64,000 nucleotides of DNA from Eisenbergiella tayi (GTDB lineage Bacteria; Bacillota; Clostridia; Lachnospirales; Lachnospiraceae). The DNA lies in the NCBI RefSeq assembly GCF_001881565.1, contig NZ_MPDJ01000006.1:338093-402092 (forward strand), written 5' to 3'. Positions 34,465 to 43,385 of the stretch are shown here, one piece after another. The notes beneath the pieces are model-generated. The model saw only the letters and a program-made list of their open reading frames with translations. It was not told the DNA's origin and did not search any database. The position numbers and the translations under genes are program-made. The number at the start of each line of letters is the position of its first letter. The stretch's first letter is position 1.

Positions 34465-35303
34465 TGAATGCGAGAAAAGCAAAGCACGGCGGTCTTCTGA
34501 CTTTTGTATTCACGCTGATATCCCTGGTATATGTATTTCCTATCGTGCTCGTAGTGATCAATTCCTTTAAGAAAAAGGCTTATATCAGCAGAAAGCCTTT
34601 TGCGATTCCTACGGATAAGATGTATGTGGGACTGGAAAACTATGTGAACGGTATTAAAAAGACAGGATTTGTGGATGCCTTCTGGACATCTCTGTTTATA
34701 ACCGTTTTATCAGTTGCCATAATTATTCTCTGTACATCCATGTGCGCATGGTATATTTCCAGGGTAAAAAATAAATTTACCACAGGCCTGTATTTCCTGT
34801 GCCTGTTTTCCATGATAGTTCCGTTCCAGATGGTAATGTTTACTCTTTCCAAGCTGGCAGATATGCTGCATCTGGGGAATCCCCTTGGGATTGTGGTGGT
34901 TTATCTGGGATTCGGGGCAGGCCTTTCGGTATTTATGTTCTGCGGTTTTGTGAAGAGTATACCTCTGGAAATCGAAGAGGCGGCCATGATTGACGGATGT
35001 ACGCCGATCCAGACCTTTTTCCGGATTGTCATGCCGATTCTCAAACCCACCTGCATCACGGTGGCAATCCTTCAGGCCATGTGGATCTGGAACGATTACC
35101 TCCTGCCTTATCTGGTGCTGGATATGACAAAATACAAGACAATTCCCATTGCTGTCCAGTATCTGAGAGGCGGTTATGGTTCCATCGATATGGGAGCCAT
35201 GATGGGAGTCCTGGTATTGGCGATCATCCCCATTATCATTTTCTACCTGGTATGCCAGAAATATATTATTGAAGGCGTTGTTGCCGGAGCGGTAAAGGGT
35301 TAA
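34464..35303 (+). CDS. CUT1 sugar ABC transporter permease (MalG-like)
   Basis: A 279-residue permease with six helices and an EAA loop (EEAAMIDGCTPIQTFFRIVM). Its start codon overlaps the stop of the first permease as TAATG, behind AAGGAGG, so the two are translationally coupled. It completes the membrane channel of the importer. Confidence 0.9.
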   Translation: MNARKAKHGGLLTFVFTLISLVYVFPIVLVVINSFKKKAYISRKPFAIPTDKMYVGLENYVNGIKKTGFVDAFWTSLFITVLSVAIIILCTSMCAWYISRVKNKFTTGLYFLCLFSMIVPFQMVMFTLSKLADMLHLGNPLGIVVVYLGFGAGLSVFMFCGFVKSIPLEIEEAAMIDGCTPIQTFFRIVMPILKPTCITVAILQAMWIWNDYLLPYLVLDMTKYKTIPIAVQYLRGGYGSIDMGAMMGVLVLAIIPIIIFYLVCQKYIIEGVVAGAVKG

Positions 35304-35328
35304 TAAAGCCGCGGTAAAACAGACAGGG

Positions 35329-35358
35329 TTGACTTATACCAAAGCTGTCTTATAGAAT
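35329..35358 (+). promoter_or_regulatory. Promoter of the second LacI gene
   Basis: TTGACT (35329-35334) and TAGAAT (35353-35358) have an 18-base spacer (alternatively TATAGA at 35351 with 16). It would give the regulator its own transcription in addition to read-through from the ABC operon. Confidence 0.55.
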
Positions 35359-35422
35359 AAAGGCAGGTTTTCTGTCGAAGCCTGCAAATATGACGCCAGA
35401 CTTGGGGGATGGATGTTAAAGT

Positions 35423-36472
35423 ATGAGGAAAGAACATGATGTGGAAGAAATAACGATTAAGGATATTGCCAGATTCTGTAATGTGGGGGTCAGTACAGTA
35501 TCCAGGGCTATTAATAACCATCCGGATATCAATCCGGAGACCAAAAAGATGATTATGGATACAATCCGGAGGCATGGGTACATTCCCAATAACAGCGCCA
35601 GAAATCTGAAGCGCACGGATGGAAAATGTATTGCTGTGCTGGTTAAGGGAATCACCAATCCCTTTTTTGCGGACGCCATCCAGATCATAGAGGATGAAAT
35701 CAAAAGGAAAAAATATTCCATGGTTATCCGGCATGTGGAATCCAATGAGGATGAGGTGGATGTAGCACTGGAACTGGTGAAGGAAAAAAGGCTGGCCGGG
35801 ATTATTTTCCTAGGAGGGTATTTTTCCCATTCGGATGAGAAGCTGCGTAAGCTCCATATTCCTTTTATTCTTTCTACCGTAGGCTGTGCGCCTGACGGAA
35901 TGCATCATGATAATTATTCCTCTCTGTCGGTGGATGACGAGAAGGAAGGCTACCGCATGACGGATTATCTGATCCGCCAGGGACATACAAGAATAGCAAT
36001 ACTGGCGGCGCGTCCCAACGATGCCAGTATTGGTAAGATGAGGCTTAACGGTTATAAGAGGGCGCTGAAGGATCATGGAATACGGGTGGATGAAACGTTA
36101 ATCTGCCACATGCCTGAGGAAATCAAGTCTTACTCCATGGAAAGCGGTTATGTTATGACCAGAAAACTGATGGATTCCGGAAAAGAGTTTACTGCCATTT
36201 TCGCTCTTTCGGATACCATGGCGGTGGGAGCGTGCCGTGCCATATTTGAAGAAGGGAAAAATGTTCCCCGTGATTATTCTGTGGCCGGTTTTGACGGGAT
36301 TGAGCTTTGCAGCTATTATAATCCCACTCTCACTACCATACGCCAGCCGGTGCAGGATATTGCGGAGGAATCCGTAAAGCTTCTGTTTGATATACTGGCA
36401 GGAAGAAGCGGCCACCAGCATAAAATATTTCCCGGAGTGCTCCTGGAACAGGAGTCCACCCGCAAGCTATGA
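35423..36472 (+). CDS. LacI-family regulator of the sugar ABC operon
   Basis: A 349-residue regulator. The helix-turn-helix (TIKDIARFCNVGVSTVSRAI) starts near residue 9, followed by the hinge and the sugar-binding periplasmic fold. GFDGIELCSYYNPTLTTIRQ near the C-terminus is typical. The ribosome site before the ATG is poor, so expression may be low. A perfect LacI-type palindrome lies at the start of the upstream ABC operon (32023-32046), its probable operator. A terminator follows. Confidence 0.9.
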   Translation: MRKEHDVEEITIKDIARFCNVGVSTVSRAINNHPDINPETKKMIMDTIRRHGYIPNNSARNLKRTDGKCIAVLVKGITNPFFADAIQIIEDEIKRKKYSMVIRHVESNEDEVDVALELVKEKRLAGIIFLGGYFSHSDEKLRKLHIPFILSTVGCAPDGMHHDNYSSLSVDDEKEGYRMTDYLIRQGHTRIAILAARPNDASIGKMRLNGYKRALKDHGIRVDETLICHMPEEIKSYSMESGYVMTRKLMDSGKEFTAIFALSDTMAVGACRAIFEEGKNVPRDYSVAGFDGIELCSYYNPTLTTIRQPVQDIAEESVKLLFDILAGRSGHQHKIFPGVLLEQESTRKL

Positions 36473-36488
36473 GATGGAATAAAGAAAA

Positions 36489-36554
36489 AGCCCTGTCTGC
36501 AAAACAGTCATTCTCCTGACGGAGTGAAGCCTTTTGCAGACGGGCTGTTTTTTT
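36489..36554. terminator. Terminator after the second LacI gene
   Basis: AGCCCTGTCTGCAAAA and TTTTGCAGACGGGCT pair with one mismatch across a long loop, followed by seven or more T. It may also serve the convergent membrane protein gene. Confidence 0.85.
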
Positions 36555-36588
36555 ATGTAATTTTCTATAACAATTCTTTTACCGCGTC

Positions 36589-37053
36589 TCAGGCTGCTTT
36601 GGTCTGCTTGGAAAAGATGATATAAAGCAGCGGAGCGGCGATACCCGCCATCAGATTGCAGAAGCCGATGAGGGACAAGGTGCCCGCCAGGCCGAAAACA
36701 CCGAAAATAAGGAAAACGATACCCCATATCATAAAGAAGTTATTGCTGCCCATCACTTCAGATTTTTTAATTCCCAGAATTCCGATAATGATTTTTAAAA
36801 CATTGAAGGCGACCGTAATCGCTAGGGTCACATATGCGATACCGCTTACCAGTCCCACTGCCATATCTGCGGACACTCCGCTTCCGGCATTGGCGGCAAC
36901 CGCCTGATCCAGCGCTGCCTGCGTGGCGGCGTCCATATTGTTGACCTGTCCTAATGTTCTGAAAATATTCACCACAGATACGACAAGGGCAATTGCGGCA
37001 AACGCGATCAATATATAAGACGCGATTTTCAGAAGGTTGTTTTTCTTTTCCAT
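36589..37053 (-). CDS. Small four-helix membrane protein of unknown function
   Basis: A 154-residue protein with hydrophobic helices near 8-30, 65-95, 105-122 and 124-147, and a short Ala/Asp-rich external loop (about 38-62). I recognise no named family. Homologous small proteins are common in Clostridia as uncharacterised genes. AGGAG lies just before the ATG on the minus strand, and a good promoter lies upstream at 37127-37155. Confidence 0.7.
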   Translation of the reverse strand: MEKKNNLLKIASYILIAFAAIALVVSVVNIFRTLGQVNNMDAATQAALDQAVAANAGSGVSADMAVGLVSGIAYVTLAITVAFNVLKIIIGILGIKKSEVMGSNNFFMIWGIVFLIFGVFGLAGTLSLIGFCNLMAGIAAPLLYIIFSKQTKAA

Positions 37054-37126
37054 TTCTTTTCTCCTGTAAAAAATGATGCTGATATTTCCGGAATTTTTCA
37101 GCCGGAATATGAATAGTTACAGAAGC

Positions 37127-37155
37127 ATTATATTCAAATTTTTCCTATAGATCAA
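37127..37155 (-). promoter_or_regulatory. Promoter of the four-helix membrane protein gene
   Basis: On the minus strand, TTGATC (37155-37150) and TATAAT (37132-37127) have a 17-base spacer. Its leader contains a small hairpin (ATATTTCCGG with CCGGAATAT, 37082-37110). The rest of the 308-base divergent gap up to the TVP38 gene is AT-rich, and I could not assign the plus-strand promoter. Confidence 0.75.
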
Positions 37156-37361
37156 CTAAATATTTCCATAATTTAAGCTTCTTTTTTCCAGATCATGTCA
37201 GCTGTTTTTATGTTCTGCGGGTCTTTTAGTTAAGTGAAAATACCAGTTTTGTTAAAGAAATATTTAGAAATTACCGGACTGTTCTTTAAGCTTTGACTGT
37301 TAGCATATAGACAATGAATGACAGACAGGACAGCTATTGATAAGGAGAACAGGAGCAGGAT

Positions 37362-38018
37362 ATGGAATATACGGCAGGAGTGACAAAAGCAGAATTCAAA
37401 CCGAAAACGGAATATAAGGTGAAGGCGGAAACCAGAAAATTTATAAAACCTTCCTATATCATTACAGCTCTGGGGATTGGTTTCTGCGCAGCATTTACGA
37501 TATACGGGATGCAGAAGGGGCTGTTTACCTCTCAGGAAGCTATGGAGCAGTTCCTGAAGCCCTTTGGGATATGGGGGCCTCTGATTTTTATTCTGATTCA
37601 GATAGTTCAGGTGGTGATTCCCATCATACCGGGCGGAGTTTCCTGTCTGGGCGGCGTGCTTCTGTTCGGGCCGCTGTGGGGATTTGTCTATAATTACCTG
37701 GGAATCTGTATCGGGTCGGCCTGTGCCTTCCAGATATCCAGAAGACTGGGGATGAAGGCTGTGGAAAAGGCGGCGGACGGCCAGAAATATGGAAAATATC
37801 TGAAATGGATGGAAAACGGTACCTTTGATAAATGGTTTGCACTGGCTATTTTCTTCCCGGCGGCGCCGGATGATCTGCTCTGCTTCCTGGCAGGCGTGAC
37901 CTCCATGTCCTTCCGTAAATTCCTGCTTATAATCCTGCTCGGCAAGCCGTTATCCATTGCGGCATATTCCCTGGGGCTGCAGCTGCTGTTTACCCAGGTC
38001 CTGCAGTTGATTCGATGA
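37362..38018 (+). CDS. TVP38/TMEM64 family membrane protein
   Basis: A 218-residue membrane protein of the DedA-related SNARE-associated family. Characteristic segments are IPGGVSCLGGVLLFGPLWGF and CIGSACAFQISRRLG, followed by FPAAPDDLLCFLAG, with six or so hydrophobic helices. Related proteins are phospholipid scramblases or lipid-carrier flippases. The ATG follows AGGAGCAGG. Two glycosyltransferase genes follow closely on the same strand, suggesting a shared role in membrane lipid or glycolipid metabolism. Confidence 0.87.
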   Translation: MEYTAGVTKAEFKPKTEYKVKAETRKFIKPSYIITALGIGFCAAFTIYGMQKGLFTSQEAMEQFLKPFGIWGPLIFILIQIVQVVIPIIPGGVSCLGGVLLFGPLWGFVYNYLGICIGSACAFQISRRLGMKAVEKAADGQKYGKYLKWMENGTFDKWFALAIFFPAAPDDLLCFLAGVTSMSFRKFLLIILLGKPLSIAAYSLGLQLLFTQVLQLIR

Positions 38019-38055
38019 ACCTGTATATTAAGATAGAAGAAAAGAGGGTGCGGTA

Positions 38056-39096
38056 ATGAGAAAAGTATTACTTTATAACGGCGGTATGAAGGTGGCGGGC
38101 AAGAGCGGCGTGGGACGCGCCATGGAGCATCAGGCACGGGCGCTGGAAAGTGCGGGGATACCTTATACCTTTGATCCGAAGGAGGATTATGAGGTAGTTC
38201 ATTTGAATACCGTGTTTCCCGATTCGCTGTGGATGAGTCTGAAAGCCCGTATGGAGGGAAAGCGGGTGGTTTATTACGCCCATTCTACGATGGAGGATTT
38301 CCGGAATTCCTTTATCGGTTCCAACATGGCGGCCGGGCTGTTCCGCAGGTGGATCAGACGGTGCTATAGAAGCGGTGATGTGGTGATAACGCCCACACCC
38401 TATTCCGCACGGCTGCTGCAGACCTATGGGATAAACAGGGAGATAGTGCCTCTTTCCAACGGCATTGACCTTGCAGCCTATAAAAAAAGCGAAGAGGGGG
38501 CAGAAAGATTCCGCAAAGCTTATTGCTTTACATCCACCCAGAAGGTTGTTCTGGGGGTGGGACATTATATAGAAAGAAAAGGGATCCTGGATTTTGTGGA
38601 AATGGCAAGGAAATATCCTCAGTATGAGTTTATCTGGTTTGGTTCCACGCCATCCGCACTGATTCCATCCCGAATCCGGAAGGCTGTCAGGACGCAGCTT
38701 CCCAATCTGCAGTTTCCGGGCTTTATCAGCAAGGAAGAACTGATGGATGCCTACAGCGGAAGCGATTTATTTTTCTTCCCCACATGGGAGGAAACGGAAG
38801 GAATCGTCATGTTGGAAGCCATGGCCATGCAGACGCCGGTTCTGGTGAGGGATATCCCGGTGTATGAGGGATGGCTGGAGCATGGCAGTACCGTGTATAA
38901 GGGAAAGAGAAGGGAAGACTTTGAACAGCTTCTGCCGGCTATTCTGGAAAAACAGCTTCCGGATTTGACACAGGAGGCATATCAGCTGGTCCGGGAAAAC
39001 AGTATTACTAAAATAGGAACGGCCCTGGCAGAAATTTACGACAGCTTATTTGAGGAGGGGACCTATGAAAATATTAATTACAACAGATTGGTATGA
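38056..39096 (+). CDS. GT4-family glycosyltransferase, probably glycolipid-forming
   Basis: A 346-residue GT-B fold glycosyltransferase. The N-terminal domain begins MRKVLLYNGG, and the C-terminal donor-binding domain carries the EX7E-type motif EETEGIVMLEAMAMQTPVL. Length, order and partner resemble the second enzyme of Gram-positive glycosyl-diacylglycerol synthesis (CpoA-like). It overlaps the next gene by 32 bases. AGAGGG precedes the ATG. The lipid assignment is inference; a polysaccharide acceptor is possible. Confidence 0.82.
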   Translation: MRKVLLYNGGMKVAGKSGVGRAMEHQARALESAGIPYTFDPKEDYEVVHLNTVFPDSLWMSLKARMEGKRVVYYAHSTMEDFRNSFIGSNMAAGLFRRWIRRCYRSGDVVITPTPYSARLLQTYGINREIVPLSNGIDLAAYKKSEEGAERFRKAYCFTSTQKVVLGVGHYIERKGILDFVEMARKYPQYEFIWFGSTPSALIPSRIRKAVRTQLPNLQFPGFISKEELMDAYSGSDLFFFPTWEETEGIVMLEAMAMQTPVLVRDIPVYEGWLEHGSTVYKGKRREDFEQLLPAILEKQLPDLTQEAYQLVRENSITKIGTALAEIYDSLFEEGTYENINYNRLV

Positions 39097-40264
39097 ACCC
39101 GTGATTAACGGCGTTGTTACCTCTGTTCTTACCTTAAAAAAAGAACTCACCCGAAAGGGACATGAAGTGAGAGTTGTCACTTTATCAGAACGGGGACACT
39201 CCTACAAGGAGGAAGATGTCTATTACATGCGTTCTGTTGATATAAGCCGGATTTATCCCGGAGCCAGGGCGGTATGCTTTCCGGGAAGCCGGCTGTATGA
39301 GGAATTGATTGCATGGCAGCCGGATATCATTCATTCCCAGTGTGAATTCAGCAGCTTCCTGGTTGCCCGGAAGATAGCGGCACAGCTGGGGATACCCATT
39401 GTCCATACCTATCATACGGTATATGAAGATTATACCCATTATTTCAGCGCGGGCAGGCCCTGGGGAAAGCAGGCTGCCGCATGGTTTTCCCGGTTTATTC
39501 TGGAAAAAACAGATTTTGTTATTGCTCCCACCCAGAAGGTAAAGGGGATTCTTAATTCCTATGGCGTGGATCGTCCTGTTGCGGTGATTCCCACCGGTAT
39601 ACGGCTGGAGCGTTTCCTGCCGGTGAGTTGGGAGGCTGTGGAGCGTGACAGAAGGGAAATACGGGAAAAATACGGAATCGAAGAAGGGAAAAAGGTACTT
39701 CTTGTTCTGGGACGGCTTGCCAAAGAAAAAAATATAGAAGAAATTATCACGTACTTCGGGCGGATGAACAGGGAGGATATGGAACTCCTGATCGTGGGGG
39801 ACGGTCCCTGCAGAAAAGAACTGGAACAGCTGTCCGATGAACAGAAAAACAGTGTCCGGATTCATTTTACGGGAATGGCATCCCCCGATGAAACGGCAGC
39901 TTACTACCGGGCGGCGGATCTTTTTGTCAGCGCTTCCCAAAGCGAAACCCAGGGAATTACCTATCTGGAGGCTTTAGCCAGCGGTCTGCCGGTACTGTGC
40001 AGGAAAGACCCTTGTGTGGAAGGGATTGTAAAAAACAGGGAAAACGGATACCAATACGAGACATTTGAAGAATTCAGTGAAGCATGTCTGAAGGTTACGG
40101 GTGATGTGGACTGGAAAAATTTCCTGTCGGCAGGAGCCGTTCGGACCGGCCTGGATTTCGGAGCCAGACAGTTTGGTGATAAAGTATACGCTGTGTACCA
40201 GGCGGCCCTTGCCGGAAGACGCAGCCGGATTCGCATCGGCTTCAAAGGGTCGGTGGCCTCATAA
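39065..40264 (+). CDS. GT4-family glycosyltransferase, 1,2-diacylglycerol 3-glucosyltransferase-like
   Basis: A 399-residue GT-B fold enzyme. The N-terminus MKILITTDWYEPVINGVVTS, the HTYHTVYEDYTHY segment and the donor motif SETQGITYLEALASGLPVL match the group that adds the first hexose to diacylglycerol in Gram-positive bacteria. The start at 39065 lies inside the previous gene behind GAGGGG; five codons upstream are also open. Together with the preceding glycosyltransferase it would make a dihexosyl-diacylglycerol membrane anchor. A terminator follows. Confidence 0.83.
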   Translation: MKILITTDWYEPVINGVVTSVLTLKKELTRKGHEVRVVTLSERGHSYKEEDVYYMRSVDISRIYPGARAVCFPGSRLYEELIAWQPDIIHSQCEFSSFLVARKIAAQLGIPIVHTYHTVYEDYTHYFSAGRPWGKQAAAWFSRFILEKTDFVIAPTQKVKGILNSYGVDRPVAVIPTGIRLERFLPVSWEAVERDRREIREKYGIEEGKKVLLVLGRLAKEKNIEEIITYFGRMNREDMELLIVGDGPCRKELEQLSDEQKNSVRIHFTGMASPDETAAYYRAADLFVSASQSETQGITYLEALASGLPVLCRKDPCVEGIVKNRENGYQYETFEEFSEACLKVTGDVDWKNFLSAGAVRTGLDFGARQFGDKVYAVYQAALAGRRSRIRIGFKGSVAS

Positions 40265-40282
40265 AAGAACAGAAGATTTCGG

Positions 40283-40319
40283 AAACGGTACGGCCTTTAT
40301 GCGGGCTGTACCGTTTTTT
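40283..40319 (+). terminator. Terminator after the glycosyltransferase pair
   Basis: AAACGGTAC (40283-40291) pairs with GTACCGTTT (40308-40316), followed by TTT. Confidence 0.85.
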
Positions 40320-40408
40320 CATACTCCCGGCCGGTCCGAATCATACTTTCGGCCGATACCGCTCTTAAGCCTGCTGGTTTACAATAGAGACAATGAAAGG
40401 AGCGGTAT

Positions 40409-41356
40409 ATGAATAAAATGATAGAAGTAAAAAACCTTCAGAAAAGTTATAAAACAGGCAAAGCCGTGGACGGAGTCAGTTTTGATGTATATAAAGGTGA
40501 AATTCTGTGTATATTGGGACCAAACGGCGCAGGAAAAAGCACGACCATCAATATGCTCACAGGTGCTCTGGGATGGGATGGAGGCGGCATATATGCGGAC
40601 TTCCTGAAAGGGAAAAGCATCCATGATGACTTACCCGCTTATAAACGGCGGCTGGGTGTCGTGCCGCAGGATCTGGCAATCTATGAGGATTTGAGCGCAC
40701 GCAATAATGTGGAATTTTTCGCATCCCTCTATGGTTTAAGAGGCAGAGCACTGCAGGAAGGATGCCGGTTTGCCCTTGCATTTGCGGGACTGACCGACAG
40801 GGCGGGAGATAAGGCAGGCACCTTTTCCGGAGGCATGAAGAGGCGTCTGAATATTGCCTGCGCTATTGCCCACAGGCCGGAGCTGCTTGTCATGGATGAA
40901 CCCACAGTAGGGATTGATCCGCAGTCAAGGAATCATATTCTGGAATCCATCAAACGCCTGCGGGATGAGGGGATGACCATTATCTATACCACGCACTATA
41001 TGGAGGAAGTGGAAGAGATATCCACCCGGATTATTGTCATGGACCACGGCAAAATCATCGCCGGGGGCACAAAGGAGGAATTGAAGGAAAGAACCGATAC
41101 GGATAAAATGATAACCATTGAAGCCGATGGCCTTGATACCTTTGATTCCGATACGCTGTACCGCATAGAAGGGGTGAAAAAAGTGTCGGCAGGCGCCGGA
41201 ACATTGAAGCTTGCCGTCATTCCCGGCATTGAAAATCTGGATCGGATTATTGCTGTACTGATCGAACATGGAAAGCGCATCAACAGCATTACCACGCAGG
41301 CAATCAGTCTGGAAACGGTATTTTTGAACCTGACCGGACGTTCCCTGCGGGATTAG
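40409..41356 (+). CDS. ABC-2 exporter ATP-binding protein
   Basis: A 315-residue ATPase. Walker A is GPNGAGKST, the signature is FSGGMKRRLNIA, and Walker B is LLVMDEPTVGID; the H-loop lies in TTHYMEEVEE. The extra C-terminal domain of about 90 residues is typical of drug or lipid exporters of the DrrA/CcmA type. AGGAG precedes the ATG. Two ABC-2 permease genes follow with almost no gap. The exported substrate is unknown. Confidence 0.92.
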   Translation: MNKMIEVKNLQKSYKTGKAVDGVSFDVYKGEILCILGPNGAGKSTTINMLTGALGWDGGGIYADFLKGKSIHDDLPAYKRRLGVVPQDLAIYEDLSARNNVEFFASLYGLRGRALQEGCRFALAFAGLTDRAGDKAGTFSGGMKRRLNIACAIAHRPELLVMDEPTVGIDPQSRNHILESIKRLRDEGMTIIYTTHYMEEVEEISTRIIVMDHGKIIAGGTKEELKERTDTDKMITIEADGLDTFDSDTLYRIEGVKKVSAGAGTLKLAVIPGIENLDRIIAVLIEHGKRINSITTQAISLETVFLNLTGRSLRD

Positions 41357-41364
41357 GAGCCATT

Positions 41365-42108
41365 ATGTATGAATTTAACTGTATTCTGAAAACGGATCTG
41401 AAAAACCTGTACACGAATCCCATGTGGTGGGCCGGGACAATAGGGCTGCCGCTGCTGCTGGCGCTGGTCATGGGGTTTATCACGAAAGGCACTTACGGCG
41501 GCGTGGTGACATCCTTTGATTATTATGCCATTACCATGATGATTTTCGGGGCTTTAAACAATGCAACCCTTGCTGCGAACAGTTTTATGGAAACACGTAT
41601 TGTAAAGGCGAATATGCGCCTGTGTAATGCCCCTGTGCCGGATTCCTATATCTATATGCCTAAAATTGCCGCATCGTTTCTGTTCGGTGCTGTATGCCAT
41701 ACCATTGCCGGAGCCATGCTGTTTTTCATAGCCCGAGTCAGCTTCGGGGGAAAGGCCGTCATTTACTTATGGCTCCTTTTACTCTGTGTGGAATTCTTTG
41801 CCGTGTGTTTCAGCATCATGCTTTGCTGTATCCTGAAACATGAGGAGACGGTCAACATGATTCTTTCCACCGCGGTCGCCATCCTCTGTTTACTGGGCGG
41901 TTCCTTCTTCCCTCTGAAAGGGCTTGGCCGCACAGTGAGCTTAATCAGCAATCTTTCACCGGTCACATGGATAAGCAATGCAGCCTTCAGGGTCATTTAT
42001 GACGGAAACATGCTGACACTGGGCGTAACAGGCGTTTCACTGTGCCTGTTGGGCGGGTTATGTATTGTGTTTACAGCCAGATTATTTAATCGGGAGGATT
42101 ACCTGTGA
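41365..42108 (+). CDS. ABC-2 type permease
   Basis: A 247-residue permease with about six hydrophobic helices, starting nine bases after the ATPase stop. The segment ILCLLGGSFFPLKGLGRTVS is the family's conserved region before the last helices. It forms the export channel with the next gene product. Confidence 0.87.
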   Translation: MYEFNCILKTDLKNLYTNPMWWAGTIGLPLLLALVMGFITKGTYGGVVTSFDYYAITMMIFGALNNATLAANSFMETRIVKANMRLCNAPVPDSYIYMPKIAASFLFGAVCHTIAGAMLFFIARVSFGGKAVIYLWLLLLCVEFFAVCFSIMLCCILKHEETVNMILSTAVAILCLLGGSFFPLKGLGRTVSLISNLSPVTWISNAAFRVIYDGNMLTLGVTGVSLCLLGGLCIVFTARLFNREDYL

Positions 42109-43073
42109 AAGTGATAATGAAAAATAATTTCAGACGGCTTCTTGAGCAGAAGCAGATTATAGTATTGCTGGTGTTATTCACCGCCGCAGCTTCTTGCGCC
42201 GCAGTATTTGTCAGCACCGGGATGACACAGAAATGGGATGTGGCAGTTGTTTCGCCGGCGTCTGCGGAATTGGCATCGAAGCAGGTAAATATCATACAGA
42301 TGGAGGAAGCCCCGCCCCGTTCGGAGCTTGTAATGGGCCGGTATGATGCTGTCCTGACGAAGAATGCGGACGGAAGCTGTTCACTGGAAACCGTCAAAAG
42401 CGAAGAAATCACGACAAAGCTGAAGGCTGCGCTGGAAGGGCGGGAGGATGCTCCTGCCATGTTCAGTGACCGCGGCACAGGAACCAATGTCCTGGGATTC
42501 CTGACCATGTTCCTGCTGATGATGGGTTCCACATGCATGACCTTTTACGCAGATGACAAAACCGGCGGCCAGATAACCCGGATAGCGGCGTCACCCCTGG
42601 GGATAAGCAATTATCTGTTTGCCCACTGCCTGTTCAACTTCCTTTTTCTCTTTATTCCTACAACGATCATTCTTGTTGTGGTAAAATGGATAAGCGGGGC
42701 GGCTTTCGGCTTCGGTTTCCTTCCGCTTGCCGGTATGCTCGCCCTTATATGTGCGCTGTCCACCGTATTCAGCCTTTTCCTGTATTCCATGCTGCCGAAT
42801 AAGGATGATTCTGCAAAAATGATCGGCAATACGATCATCATTCTCACATCCATCCTGGCAGGCGGGTTCTTTGCCTTTGACAAAGGCAACCAGGCGCTGG
42901 GCGTCATCATACAGATACTTCCGCAGAAGGCCTTCCTGAACGTGGCGGACGGCGTGGAGCAGCACATGGCATGGCAGGGCATTGTTCCGTCTCTTTCCTA
43001 TTTGCTCCTGCTGATTGCGGTTTTCTATACGGTCTCCGTATGGAAAACAAATAGGACTTATATCGGACACTGA
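42105..43073 (+). CDS. ABC-2 type permease with an extracytoplasmic loop
   Basis: A 322-residue permease. One N-terminal helix (about 15-37) is followed by an external domain of about 90 residues, then about five helices. The GTG start at 42105 overlaps the previous stop as GTGA and is preceded by GGGAGG; an ATG four codons later is the alternative. It closes the exporter operon, with a long palindrome just downstream. Confidence 0.85.
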   Translation: MKVIMKNNFRRLLEQKQIIVLLVLFTAAASCAAVFVSTGMTQKWDVAVVSPASAELASKQVNIIQMEEAPPRSELVMGRYDAVLTKNADGSCSLETVKSEEITTKLKAALEGREDAPAMFSDRGTGTNVLGFLTMFLLMMGSTCMTFYADDKTGGQITRIAASPLGISNYLFAHCLFNFLFLFIPTTIILVVVKWISGAAFGFGFLPLAGMLALICALSTVFSLFLYSMLPNKDDSAKMIGNTIIILTSILAGGFFAFDKGNQALGVIIQILPQKAFLNVADGVEQHMAWQGIVPSLSYLLLLIAVFYTVSVWKTNRTYIGH

Positions 43074-43093
43074 AAACAAATATAACTATACGG

Positions 43094-43355
43094 AAATTCC
43101 ACATATCTTCCCATGCTCCCCGCCCGGCTTGGAATCCCCTTCCTGCCCGCCGCCGGCCACGGCCTTGCAGGGGATCCTGTAAGGGGCGTTATAAGCACGC
43201 CGGTCCTTAGGCTGCGTATTGTGCAGCCTTAGTACCGTTGCGTGATTATCCGAGCGAAAGCGTCCCCTGTAAGGACCCCTGCAAGGCCGTGGGCGGCGGC
43301 GGGCAGGAAGGGGATTCCAAGCCGGGCGGGGAGCATGGGAAGATATGTGGAATTT
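43094..43355. repeat. Long inverted repeat 3 (262 bases, stem of about 80 bp)
   Basis: The arms from 43094 and ending at 43355 are complementary over about 80 bp with a single mismatch. A smaller hairpin sits in the centre: CTTAGGCTGC with GCAGCCTTAG around GTATTGT, near 43206-43232. The left arm is C/T-rich and the right arm G/A-rich, as in the two other palindromes, but the stem sequence is unrelated. It fills the 312-base gap between the exporter and the LuxR gene and ends 31 bases before the latter's start. Confidence 0.95.
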
Positions 43356-43385
43356 GAATAACAATCTTTTTAAGAGGGGGCGTTT

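Noticed and set aside
37156..37267. 11-bp inverted repeat CTAAATATTTC and GAAATATTTAG
   Set aside because: The sequence is AT-rich, the arms are about 90 bases apart and no regulator is indicated, so chance is a sufficient explanation.
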